From: JANNOG01 sp050329415
GTDB taxonomy: Bacteria > Actinomycetota > Actinomycetes > Actinomycetales > JBBAYJ01
Length of the DNA stretch: 27,837 nt
Assembly: GCA_050329415.1 (NCBI GenBank)
Contig: JBHJOS010000119.1
Span: forward strand, 1 to 27,837
Direction of reading: 5' to 3'
Made by a program: the position numbers and the translations under genes. Below, in pieces: positions 8,215-15,981 of the stretch (the stretch's first letter is position 1; the number at the start of each line of letters is the position of its first letter). The notes beneath the pieces were generated by a model. It saw only the letters and a list, made by a program, of their open reading frames with translations, did not search any database and was not told the DNA's origin.

Positions 8215-9288
8215 TCATGGCGCCGCCGCTCCGGTGCGAGCGGCGAGATCCGCGGCGTGCAGGCTGTCGAGAACGGCGTCGAGGTCGCCGTCGAGCACGG
8301 CGTCGAGGTTGTACGCCTTGAATCCGGTGCGGTGCTCGTTGACCCGGTTCTCGCCGAAGTTGTAGGTGCGCACCCGCTCGGAACGGTCGACGGTGCGCAC
8401 CTGTGCCCGGCGGGAGGCGGCGGCCTCGGCGGCGGCGGCGTCGCGGGCGCCGGCGAGCAGCCGGGCACGCAGGATGCGCAGCGCCTGCTCCTTGTTCTGC
8501 AGCTGGGACTTCTCGTTCTGGCAGGTGACGACGGTCCCGGTCGGGACATGCGTGATCCGGACCGCCGAGTCCGTGGTGTTGACGGACTGCCCGCCCGGTC
8601 CGCTCGACCGGTACACGTCGATCCGCAGGTCGTTCGGGTCGAGCGTGACGTCCACCTCGTCGGCCTCGGGGCTCACGAGGACGCCGACGGCCGAGGTGTG
8701 GATCCGGCCCTGGGACTCCGTCGCCGGCACCCGCTGGACCCGGTGGACGCCGCCCTCGAACTTCAGCACGCCGTAGGCACCCGACGCCGAGTCCGTCCCG
8801 GCGCTGACAGCGACGGTGACGTCCTTGTAGCCGCCCATCTCGCCCGGCGTGGAGTCGAGCACCTCGGTGCGCAGACCACGTCGCTCGGCGAAGCGCAGGT
8901 ACATCCGGAGCAGGTCGCCGGCGAACAGGGCGGACTCCGCCCCGCCCTCACCGGCCTTGACCTCGAGGATGGCGTCGCGGTCGTCGTCGGGGTCCCGCGG
9001 CGCCAGCAGCTGCGTGAGCCGGGCGGCCGCCGCCGCCTCGGCCTCGGCGAGGGCGGGCAGCTCGGCACGCAACCCGGCGTCCTCGGGCGCCAGCTCCCGG
9101 GCCGTCCCGAGGTCGTCGTGCGCGACCCGCCACGACCGGTGCGCCTCGGCCACCGCCCGGAGCTGGGCGTAGCGGCGGCCGAGGCGGCGGGCGTCACCGG
9201 GGCGGCCGTGCACCGCCGGGTCCGAGAGCGCCGCCTCGACCTCGGCGTGCTCGGCGAGCAGCGCCTCGACGGCCGGGAACCGGCTCAC
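8215..9288 (-). CDS. prfA: Peptide chain release factor 1
   Basis: 357 residues, standard RF1 length. It recognises UAA/UAG in the ribosomal A site and triggers peptide release. The codon-recognition tripeptide PAT at 188-190 (RVPATESQGRIHTSA) identifies RF1 rather than RF2. The catalytic loop GPGGQSVN holds GGQ at 232-234, the target of PrmC, and RTYNFGENRVNEHR is the conserved C-terminal motif. The start is GTG 9288, overlapping the rpmE stop by 4 nt (GTGA), so the two are coupled. The order rpmE-prfA-prmC is conserved. Confidence 0.97.
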   Translation of the reverse strand: MSRFPAVEALLAEHAEVEAALSDPAVHGRPGDARRLGRRYAQLRAVAEAHRSWRVAHDDLGTARELAPEDAGLRAELPALAEAEAAAAARLTQLLAPRDPDDDRDAILEVKAGEGGAESALFAGDLLRMYLRFAERRGLRTEVLDSTPGEMGGYKDVTVAVSAGTDSASGAYGVLKFEGGVHRVQRVPATESQGRIHTSAVGVLVSPEADEVDVTLDPNDLRIDVYRSSGPGGQSVNTTDSAVRITHVPTGTVVTCQNEKSQLQNKEQALRILRARLLAGARDAAAAEAAASRRAQVRTVDRSERVRTYNFGENRVNEHRTGFKAYNLDAVLDGDLDAVLDSLHAADLAARTGAAAP

Positions 9289-9506
9289 GCCGTGGCGGAG
9301 GTGTCCCTGCGGTACCGCTTCTCGAAGCGGGCCACCCGGCCGCCGGTGTCGAGGATCTTCTGCTTGCCGGTGTAGAAGGGATGGCAGGCGCTGCAGATGT
9401 CGGCGTTGATGCGGCCGGTCGCCGACGTGCTGCGGGTGACGAAGGTCTGCCCGCAGGTGCAGGTCACCGTCGTCTCGACGTACTGCGGGTGGATGTCGTG
9501 CTTCAT
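9285..9506 (-). CDS. rpmE: 50S ribosomal protein L31, zinc-binding type
   Basis: 73 residues. Four cysteines, C16 and C18 (TCTCGQTF) and C38 and C41 (ICSACHPFYTGKQK), form the zinc site of the C+ form of L31, which is expressed when zinc is sufficient; cysteine-less paralogues replace it under zinc limitation. Upstream is a strong AGGAGGAG about 6 nt before ATG 9506. It follows rho by 115 nt, as in most actinobacteria, and overlaps prfA by 4 nt. Confidence 0.97.
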   Translation of the reverse strand: MKHDIHPQYVETTVTCTCGQTFVTRSTSATGRINADICSACHPFYTGKQKILDTGGRVARFEKRYRRDTSATA

Positions 9507-9621
9507 GGGGCTCCTCCTGTCGGGCGCCGGGTCGCCGTACCGCGGACCGCGGCGGCGTGAACCGGCACCCCCGGGTGAACGGGGACCGACCGTGCAGTAT
9601 GCCCGGCCGGTGGTCGTGGGG

Positions 9622-11490
9622 TCAGTCCTCGTCGCGGGTGCCGGGGACCGGAGTGGTCTTGGCGACCTGCATGAGGAACTCGGCGTTGCTGCGGCTCTGG
9701 CGCATCCGGTCGAGGAGGAGTTCCGACGCCTGCTGGAGATCGAGCGCACCGAGCACGCGCCGCAGCTTCCAGGCGACGTTCAGCTCCTCCTTCGAGAGCA
9801 GGATCTCCTCCCGCCGGGTGCCCGAGGCGTTGACGTCGACCGCCGGGAAGATCCGCTTGTCCGCGAGCTGGCGGGAGAGCCGGAGTTCCATGTTCCCGGT
9901 GCCCTTGAACTCCTCGAAGATGACCTCGTCCATCTTCGACCCGGTCTCGACCAGCGCCGTGGCGAGGATGGTCAGCGAACCGCCGTCCTCGATGTTGCGG
10001 GCCGCACCGAAGAACCGCTTGGGCGGGTACAGCGCCGAGGAGTCGACGCCCCCCGACAGGATGCGGCCCGACGCCGGAGCGGCCAGGTTGTACGCCCGCC
10101 CCAGCCGGGTGATCCCGTCGAGCAGCACGACCACGTCGTGGCCCAGCTCGACCAGCCGCTTGGCCCGCTCGATGGCGAGTTCGGCCACCGTGGTGTGATC
10201 CCCGGGGGGGCGGTCGAAGGTCGAGGCGATGACCTCGCCCTTGACCGTGCGCTGGAAGTCGGTGACCTCCTCCGGCCGCTCGTCGACGAGCACGACCATG
10301 AGGTGGCACTCGGGGTTGTTGGTGGTGATGGCGTTGGCGATGGCCTGCATGACGAGGGTCTTGCCGGCCTTCGGCGGGGAGACGATGAGGCCACGCTGGC
10401 CCTTGCCGAGGGGAGCCACGAGGTCGATGACGCGCGTGGTGAGCCCGGTCGGCTCGGTCTCCAGCCGCAGCCGCTGCTGGGGGTAGAGCGGAGTCAGCTG
10501 GCTGAACTCCGGACGCTCGCGCGCGGCGTCGACCGGCATGCCGTTGATGGTGTCGACACGGGCCAGGGCGTTGAACTTCTGGCGCCGCTCCTCGTTCTCG
10601 CGCTGCTGGCGCACGGCCCCGACGACGGCGTCGCCCTTGCGCAGCCCGTACTTGCGGACCTGGCCGAGGGACACGTACACGTCGTGCGGACCGGCAAGGT
10701 ACCCGGACGTCCGGACGAACGCGTAGTTCTCGAGGATGTCGAGAATGCCGGCGACGGGGACCAGCACGTCGCTGTCCTCGATCGCCTCGACGTCGACGTC
10801 CGCCGGCAGGTCCCGGCCGCGGCGCTTGCGGTCCCGGCGGCCCCGGCGACGGCGGGAGCCGGCGTCGCCCTCGTCGTCATCGCGAGGGCCGGTGTCGCGA
10901 GGGCCGGTGTCGCGGGAAACCGGCTCGCGGGAGCCCGGCTCGCGCGGGTCGCGGCCCTCGTCGTCCCGGCCCCGGCGGGCGCGCTCGCCCGACCCGAGCC
11001 GCTCCCGGGCACCAGTGGCCCGCTCGGGGCGCTGGGTGCCCTCCGGCCGCTCCGTCGCCTCGCCGTCGGCCCCCTCGGAGTGGTCCCGTCCGGGCATGGG
11101 CGGCAGCTCGATGACGGGCGGGTCGAGCACGGGAGAGGCGCCGGCTCCGCCGGGCTCGCGACGTCCCCGCCCCCGGGGCGGGGCTGTGACGATGGGTGGG
11201 GCCGGGGCCGACTCGCCGTGGTCGTCGCCGCTGTTCCCGCCGTTGGCCGGCACGGTGGCGGCCGGCTGCCGTGAGGGTGCGGAGGACTCCGAAGGAGCGG
11301 TCCTGGCGGACGGCGCGGACCTGGCCGGAGAGGTGGTGCGGCCACGGATCGCGTCGAGCAGCTCCGCCTTCCGCATTCGGCTGATGCCGGGGATCCCGAG
11401 CTGACCGGCGATGGCCTGGAGTTGGGCAAGCTTGAGAGAAGTGAGATCACCCGACGCGGGGGATGCCACGGCGTCGTGGATGTCGGTCAC
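9622..11490 (-). CDS. rho: Transcription termination factor Rho, with long disordered insertion
   Basis: 622 residues. A hexameric RNA-dependent ATPase that ends transcription. An N-terminal Rho-N helix bundle (LTSLKLAQLQAIAGQLGI..., 16-50) is followed by about 175 residues of low-complexity Pro/Ser/Arg/Asp/Gly sequence (52-228), typical of actinobacterial Rho and able to aid RNA binding. Next come the cold-shock-like RNA-binding domain (about 229-310; GILDILENYAFVRTSGYL) and the ATPase: Walker A SPPKAGKT (371-378), VDERPEEVTDF, Walker B VVLLDGITRL and the Q/R-loop region GGVDSSALYPPKRFFGAARN. GTG 11490 follows a strong GGAGGAAGGA site. The insertion includes a 15-bp tandem repeat. Confidence 0.97.
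   Translation of the reverse strand: MTDIHDAVASPASGDLTSLKLAQLQAIAGQLGIPGISRMRKAELLDAIRGRTTSPARSAPSARTAPSESSAPSRQPAATVPANGGNSGDDHGESAPAPPIVTAPPRGRGRREPGGAGASPVLDPPVIELPPMPGRDHSEGADGEATERPEGTQRPERATGARERLGSGERARRGRDDEGRDPREPGSREPVSRDTGPRDTGPRDDDEGDAGSRRRRGRRDRKRRGRDLPADVDVEAIEDSDVLVPVAGILDILENYAFVRTSGYLAGPHDVYVSLGQVRKYGLRKGDAVVGAVRQQRENEERRQKFNALARVDTINGMPVDAARERPEFSQLTPLYPQQRLRLETEPTGLTTRVIDLVAPLGKGQRGLIVSPPKAGKTLVMQAIANAITTNNPECHLMVVLVDERPEEVTDFQRTVKGEVIASTFDRPPGDHTTVAELAIERAKRLVELGHDVVVLLDGITRLGRAYNLAAPASGRILSGGVDSSALYPPKRFFGAARNIEDGGSLTILATALVETGSKMDEVIFEEFKGTGNMELRLSRQLADKRIFPAVDVNASGTRREEILLSKEELNVAWKLRRVLGALDLQQASELLLDRMRQSRSNAEFLMQVAKTTPVPGTRDED
10880..10954. repeat. Five tandem 15-bp repeats inside rho
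   Basis: On the plus strand, units tcgcgagggccggtg (twice exactly: 10880-10894 and 10895-10909), then tcgcgggaaaccggc, tcgcgggagcccggc and a degenerate fifth unit. On the coding strand they give five-residue repeats of the RD/E-x-G/S-P/S type (REPGS, REPVS, RDTGP, RDTGP, RDDDE) in the disordered domain of Rho. As 15 bp keeps frame, copy number could vary among strains without damage. Confidence 0.85.
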
Positions 11491-11971
11491 GAAGGTCCTT
11501 CCTCCGGATGAGCTGGCCGGTCACAGGTGGGCCGACGCGATGACGGAGCGCAGAAGCGGATCCGGGAAGGCGGTGGGAACGGTGGACCGTGTGGCCCGAG
11601 AACCGTCTTGACGCCGCGGTGAGCATAGCACCCCGGACCCTGGACAGCCGCGCCCGCCGCCCGATAGAGCCCGGTCTGCACGACTTCCGTCGCTCCCATC
11701 CGGCCCGATCACCCGGTCGGACCAGCGCCGCGCACGGAGAACCCGCCGAGGCAGACTCGAGCAGCCCGGGCAACGCGCCGACGTCCGCGCCGAGGACCGG
11801 ACCCTGCACCCCGCGCGCCGACGGATCGGCGCACTTTCCGTCATGGCAGACCCCATGACGGAAAGGTCGAGATCCCCGAGCGCGCGAGCACGCTGTCGCG
11901 GATCTCCTCCGAGCTGAGGCCCTCGCCCTGCGACAGGTAGCGGACGAGCACCGACTCTCGCGTACCACGTC
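11491..11971. promoter_or_regulatory. rho leader and intergenic region, with candidate rho promoter (TATGCT at 11627-11622)
   Basis: About 480 nt without a confident gene. On the minus strand an extended -10 box, TGC followed by TATGCT, lies at 11627-11622, predicting a start near 11615 and a leader of about 125 nt before the rho GTG; no good -35 is seen. Long rho leaders are sites of autoregulation in other bacteria, so this one may be too (inference). The region also holds a 13-bp inverted repeat (11834-11865) and a 36-codon coding-like frame on the minus strand (11951-11841). Confidence 0.45.
11834..11865. repeat. Perfect 13-bp inverted repeat (CTTTCCGTCATGG / CCATGACGGAAAG)
   Basis: Arms 11834-11846 and 11853-11865 are exact reverse complements around the 6-nt loop cagacc. 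No T-tract follows on either side, so it is not a classical intrinsic terminator. It lies between the divergent rho and brnT-like genes. It could be an operator, a stem-loop terminator of the L-shaped actinobacterial kind, or a dispersed intergenic repeat. Confidence 0.9.
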
Positions 11972-11981
11972 GTGCTACGCT
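11951..11981 (+). promoter_or_regulatory. Candidate promoter of the brnT-like gene
   Basis: A TACGCT -10 hexamer at 11976-11981 ends 8 nt before GTG 11990. A poor -35 (CCGACT, 11951-11956) lies upstream with long spacing. No Shine-Dalgarno sequence is present, so the mRNA may begin at or next to the start codon. The same TACGCT-N8-GTG spacing is found before argS. Confidence 0.4.
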
Positions 11982-11989
11982 GCGGTGGT

Positions 11990-12259
11990 GTGGGAGCCGA
12001 AATCCGATGGACCGAGGAGTCCGAGGAGCACATCGCCCGCCACCGGGTGGCACCGGACGAGGTGGAGGAGGCGGTCTACGGGCGCCCACGGCTCGTCGCT
12101 CCCGGACGTCAGGACACACGTCTGGTGTTCGGCACCACCGCCGCCGGGCGGTATCTGGCCGTCGTGGTCGCCGAGTCTCTCGACGGTCTCGACTACGTGG
12201 TGACCGCCCGCCAGATGGCCGACAGCGAACGGCGGAGTTTCCTGAGACGAGCGAGGTGA
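11990..12259 (+). CDS. brnT: BrnT-like ribonuclease toxin
   Basis: 89 residues from GTG 11990 (EIRWTEESEEHIARHRVAPD...). The pattern W-x3-SxEHIARHxVxPDEVEEAVYG near the N-terminus and TARQMADSERRSFLRR at the C-terminus matches BrnT-like small RNases with a RelE-like fold (R/K...TARxM-xxxER signature). An in-frame GTG at 11972 would add six residues, but it lies upstream of the -10 box. It precedes an RHH protein gene by 5 nt, the toxin-first order of brnTA modules. It is opposite in strand to its neighbours rho and thrB. DUF4258-type proteins are an alternative relative. Confidence 0.65.
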   Translation: MGAEIRWTEESEEHIARHRVAPDEVEEAVYGRPRLVAPGRQDTRLVFGTTAAGRYLAVVVAESLDGLDYVVTARQMADSERRSFLRRAR

Positions 12260-12264
12260 CAGAC

Positions 12265-12603
12265 ATGACTGCTGAGATGACCACCGGCGCAGCGCCGTCG
12301 CCCGAGCAGCTGGCGGCTCTGCGCGCCCACTACGACACCGCGGATCTCACGGCGGATGTCGAGAGCGCCGAGTTCGACGACCGCGTGCTCGACGACGACG
12401 AGGTCATGGTCTCGACATCGATCCGGCTGCCTCGATCGCTCGTGCAGCGCCTGCGCCGGCGAGCGGCCGATGCGGGTGTGCCCACGACGACGCTGATGCG
12501 ACAGTGGATCCTCGACCGCCTGGACGCCCACACCGAGGAGACCGTCGTCTCGGTCGCCGATCTCCAGCGCTTCATCGCGGAACGGGCTCACCCCGCTGCC
12601 TGA
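12265..12603 (+). CDS. brnA: BrnA-like ribbon-helix-helix antitoxin
   Basis: 112 residues. The N-terminal acidic half (EFDDRVLDDDEVM, 36-48) is likely to contact the toxin, and a ribbon-helix-helix follows at about 48-87 (MVSTSIRLPRSLVQRLRRRA, then GVPTTTLMRQWILDRL). An RHH antitoxin normally represses its own operon. GAGGTGA lies 5 nt before ATG 12265. It forms an operon with the brnT-like toxin. It ends 21 nt from the 3' end of thrB, with which it converges. Confidence 0.7.
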   Translation: MTAEMTTGAAPSPEQLAALRAHYDTADLTADVESAEFDDRVLDDDEVMVSTSIRLPRSLVQRLRRRAADAGVPTTTLMRQWILDRLDAHTEETVVSVADLQRFIAERAHPAA

Positions 12604-12624
12604 CGAGTGCTCCGCTGCGTCTGG

Positions 12625-13554
12625 TCACGTCGCACGCGCCTCGACGGTCACGCCCTCCCCCACCCGGTGCCCGGTCACGCGCCACCCTGGCCCCGCGAGC
12701 CCGGTCACGACCAGCGGGGGCGAGCCGAGGACCAGCACGGCAGGCCCGGCACCGGAGACCACGGCCGCGTGGCCGGCCCCGCGCAGCCGGTGCACGAGGT
12801 CGAGCGTCCGCGGCATGGCGCCCGCCCGGGGACTCTGGTGCAGCCGGTCCTCCGTCGCGGCCAGCAGCAGGTCACGTCGGCCCCGCAGCGCCTCGACCAG
12901 CAGCGCGGTCCGCGCGCCGGTGAACACCGCGTCCGCGAGCGGGACCACGTCCGGCAGGAGGGTCCGGGCGAGACTGGTCGCCAAGGTGGTGTCCGGCACG
13001 GCGCTCACGACCTCGAGGTCCGGCGACACGGCCAGCGGGCTGGCGCGGTACCGGCCGCCCTCGACCCAGGAGACGACCGCTCCGCCCAGGACCGCCGCAG
13101 AGGCGTTGTCGCCGTGGCCCTCCAGTGCCGACGCCCGGTCCACCAGCCATGCCAGCCGATCCCCAGCGGCCGGTGCCCCGGCGAGCGCGGCCAGCTCCCA
13201 GGCCATGGCGAGGCCGGCCACCACGGCCGCCGCCGAGGACCCGAGGCCCCGGCCGTGCGGGATGGCGTTGTCGCAGGTCAGCTCCAGGTCGGGCGGGACG
13301 AGACCCGGGACGGTCTCGGCGAGGGCCTTGCGCAGGGTCGCGATCACCAGGTGGTCCTCGCCCAGGGGCACGGCCCCGGCGCCCTCCCCCGACACCCGGC
13401 ACCCGGCGCTCGCCGACGGCCCGGCGGGGCGGCGCGCAGTGAGCCGCAGCCGGTCGCGCACGTCCAGGGCGAGCCCGAACGAGTCGAACCCCGGACCGAG
13501 GTTGGCGCTCGTGGCGGGGACGCTGACCTCGACCCTCCCGACCGGGCAGGACAC
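12625..13554 (-). CDS. thrB: Homoserine kinase
   Basis: 309 residues, GHMP kinase family. It phosphorylates homoserine with ATP on the way to threonine. Seen: the N-terminal VSVPATSANLGPGFDSFGLAL (10-30) and the ATP-binding PHGRGLGSSAAAVVAG (99-114); the C-terminal GAGPAVLVLG is the third motif. GTG 13554 is 4 nt from the thrC stop, so thrC and thrB are one transcript. thrB is usually followed by rho; here the brnTA-like pair intervenes on the other strand. Confidence 0.95.
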   Translation of the reverse strand: MSCPVGRVEVSVPATSANLGPGFDSFGLALDVRDRLRLTARRPAGPSASAGCRVSGEGAGAVPLGEDHLVIATLRKALAETVPGLVPPDLELTCDNAIPHGRGLGSSAAAVVAGLAMAWELAALAGAPAAGDRLAWLVDRASALEGHGDNASAAVLGGAVVSWVEGGRYRASPLAVSPDLEVVSAVPDTTLATSLARTLLPDVVPLADAVFTGARTALLVEALRGRRDLLLAATEDRLHQSPRAGAMPRTLDLVHRLRGAGHAAVVSGAGPAVLVLGSPPLVVTGLAGPGWRVTGHRVGEGVTVEARAT

Positions 13555-13558
13555 GGTC

Positions 13559-14641
13559 TCAGCCCAGGCCGAGGGCGGCCGCGACCTGCATGGTGTCGGC
13601 GGCGATCCGGGTGGGACGCACCGCGTCGCCGTCCGGGCCGCGCAGCGCCCACTGCGGGTCCTTGAGCCCGTGCCCGGTGACGGTGCACACCACGCGCTGG
13701 CCGGGGGCCAGTCCGCCTCGGGCGTGGACCTGGAGGAGACCGGCCGCCCCGGCCGCCGAGGCCGGCTCGACGAAGACCCCCTCCCGGGCGGACAGCCAGC
13801 GGTGCGCGGCGAGGATCTGCTCGTCCGTCACCGCGTCGATCAGGCCGCCGGAGGCGTCGCGGGCCACGACCGCCTGCCGCCACGACGCCGGACTGCCGAT
13901 CCGGATGGCCGTGGCGATCGTCTCCGGGTGGTCGACGGGGTGGCCGCGGACGATCGGTGCGGCGCCCGCGGCCTGGAACCCCCACATCCGGGGGGTCCGG
14001 GTCGCGACGCCGTCGCGGGCGTACTCGGTGTAGCCCGCCCAGTAGGCGGTGATGTTGCCGGCGTTGCCGACCGGCAGGCAGTGGACGTCCGGGGCGTCCC
14101 CGAGCACGTCCACGACCTCGAAGGCCGCGGTCTTCTGCCCCTCGATCCGCGCCGGGTTGACGGAGTTGACGAGTTCGACCGGGTGGGCGTCGGCGAGCTT
14201 GCGGGCCACGGTGAGGCAGTCGTCGAAGTTGCCGTCGACCTGGAGGATCGTGGCCCCGTGGGCCACGGCCTGACTGAGCTTGCCCATCGCGATCCGACCG
14301 TCCGGGACGAGGACGGCACAGCTCACCCCGGCGGCGGTGGCGTAGGCGGCCGCCGACGCCGAGGTGTTGCCGGTGCTCGCGCAGACGACGGCCTCGGCAC
14401 CGCCGGCGACGGCCGCGGTGATCGCCGTCGTCATCCCGCGGTCCTTGAACGAGCCGGTCGGGTTGCAGCCCTCGACCTTGAGGAACACCTCGCAGCCGGT
14501 GAGGTCGGACAGGGCCGGCGCCGGAGTCAGCGGAGTCCCGCCCTCGGCCAGGGTGACGATCCGGGTGTCCGGGCCGAGTCCGGCGACGATCGGCAGCCGG
14601 TCGGCGTACTCGTGGATGACACCGCGCCAGGGGCGGGCCAT
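13559..14641 (-). CDS. thrC: Threonine synthase
   Basis: 360 residues from the ATG at 14641; a GTG three codons upstream (14650) that overlaps the hom stop as GTGA is the alternative start. A PLP fold type II enzyme turning O-phosphohomoserine into threonine. Seen: TLAEGGTPL near residue 33-41 (numbering from the GTG), the PLP lysine in NPTGSFKDRGM (Lys69 on the same numbering), the phosphate loop STGNTSASAAAYA and LPVGNAGN. At about 360 residues it is of the short plant-like/actinobacterial class. Tightly linked to hom and thrB. Confidence 0.95.
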   Translation of the reverse strand: MARPWRGVIHEYADRLPIVAGLGPDTRIVTLAEGGTPLTPAPALSDLTGCEVFLKVEGCNPTGSFKDRGMTTAITAAVAGGAEAVVCASTGNTSASAAAYATAAGVSCAVLVPDGRIAMGKLSQAVAHGATILQVDGNFDDCLTVARKLADAHPVELVNSVNPARIEGQKTAAFEVVDVLGDAPDVHCLPVGNAGNITAYWAGYTEYARDGVATRTPRMWGFQAAGAAPIVRGHPVDHPETIATAIRIGSPASWRQAVVARDASGGLIDAVTDEQILAAHRWLSAREGVFVEPASAAGAAGLLQVHARGGLAPGQRVVCTVTGHGLKDPQWALRGPDGDAVRPTRIAADTMQVAAALGLG

Positions 14642-14646
14642 GCCCC

Positions 14647-15942
14647 TCACATCCCCTCGACGCGGATGACCGAGGTCACCTCGTCGACGACGTCGAGGCG
14701 TGCCAGGTCGGCGACCGTGGCGGCCAGCGCAGCGTCGGTCCCGGCGTGGGTGACGACGACCAGGTCGGCGCGGGCGCCTCCCTCGACCGGGCGCTGGCGC
14801 ACGGCCTCGATGGACACCCCGTGCGCCGCGAAGGCCTCGGCGACCCGGGCGAGGACGCCGGGGCGGTCCTCGACATCGAGGCGAACGTGGTAGCGGGTTC
14901 GGACGTCGGCGAGCGGCAGCACGGGCAGGTCCGCGTAGGCCGACTCGCCGGGGCCGCCCCCTCCGGTCACCCGGTGCCGGGCCACGGCGACGATGTCGCC
15001 GAGGACGGCGCTCGCCGTCGGGGTGCCGCCCGCCCCGGGGCCGTAGAACATCAGCTGGCCGGCGGCCTCCGCCTCCACGTAGACGGCGTTGAAGGCACCG
15101 CGCACCCCCGCCAGCGGGTGGCTGCGCGGCACGAGGGCCGGGTGGACCCGCACGGTGACCCCGGTGTCGCGGCCGTCCACCGTGACTCGCTCGCCGATGG
15201 CGAGCAGCTTGACGACGGCGTCCATGTCACGGGCCGCAGCCACGTCCTCGGCGGTGATCCCCGTCATGCCCTCACGGTGGACGGCCGCCCCGGGCACCCG
15301 GGTGTGGAAGGCGATGGAGGCGAGGATGGCGGCCTTGGCCGCGGCGTCGTAGCCCTCCACGTCGGCGGTGGGGTCGGCCTCGGCATAGCCCAGGGCCTGC
15401 GCCTCGGCCAAGGCGTCGGCCAGGTCGGCCCCCGTGCTGTCCATCCGGTCGAGGATGTAGTTGGTCGTGCCGTTGACGATGCCGAGGACGCGACGGACGC
15501 GGTCACCGGCCAGCGACTCGCGCAGCGGCCGGATCAGGGGGATGGCGCCGGCGACGGCCGCCTCGAAGTACAGGTCCACCCCGCGGTCCGCGGCCCGTTC
15601 GAACAGCTCCGGGCCGTGCTCGGCGAGCAGCGCCTTGTTGGCGCTGACGACGCCGGCGCCATGGTCCATGGCTTGGAGCAGCAGCTCGCGGGCGGGCTCG
15701 ACACCGCCCATGAGCTCGACGACGATGTCCGCCTTGCGAACCAGCCCGGCGGCGTCGGAGGTGAGCAGCGACGCGTCGACATGGCCGGGACGAGGTGCGT
15801 CGGGGCGGCGGACGGCGATGCCGACGACCTCCAGCGGCGCGCCCACCCGGGCGGTGAGGTCGGCCGCATGGTCGCGCAGGAGACGCACCACCTCCGACCC
15901 GACGTTGCCGCTGCCCAGCACGGCCACGCGCACACGATCCAC
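14647..15942 (-). CDS. hom: Homoserine dehydrogenase (with ACT domain)
   Basis: 431 residues. It reduces aspartate semialdehyde to homoserine with NAD(P)H, the branch leading to threonine and methionine. The Rossmann motif AVLGSGNVGSEVVRLL (7-22), SANKALLA (about 99-106), GIVNGTTNYILDRM and GYAEADPTADVEGYDAAAKAAILA (catalytic region) are all present. The C-terminal ACT domain (YHVRLDVEDRPGVLARVAEAF...) usually mediates threonine feedback inhibition. GTG 15942 is 39 nt after lysA and probably in the same transcript. A CACACT hexamer 7 nt upstream might allow a separate start. Confidence 0.96.
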   Translation of the reverse strand: MDRVRVAVLGSGNVGSEVVRLLRDHAADLTARVGAPLEVVGIAVRRPDAPRPGHVDASLLTSDAAGLVRKADIVVELMGGVEPARELLLQAMDHGAGVVSANKALLAEHGPELFERAADRGVDLYFEAAVAGAIPLIRPLRESLAGDRVRRVLGIVNGTTNYILDRMDSTGADLADALAEAQALGYAEADPTADVEGYDAAAKAAILASIAFHTRVPGAAVHREGMTGITAEDVAAARDMDAVVKLLAIGERVTVDGRDTGVTVRVHPALVPRSHPLAGVRGAFNAVYVEAEAAGQLMFYGPGAGGTPTASAVLGDIVAVARHRVTGGGGPGESAYADLPVLPLADVRTRYHVRLDVEDRPGVLARVAEAFAAHGVSIEAVRQRPVEGGARADLVVVTHAGTDAALAATVADLARLDVVDEVTSVIRVEGM

Positions 15943-15981
15943 GGCCCGCAGTGTGACAGAGCGGCGTGTCGCCCGCGGGCG

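Noticed and set aside
11589..11858. 89-codon plus-strand frame upstream of the brnT-like gene
   Set aside because: No ribosome site, Pro/Ser/Arg-rich, unlike any family I know, and it lies in the rho leader.
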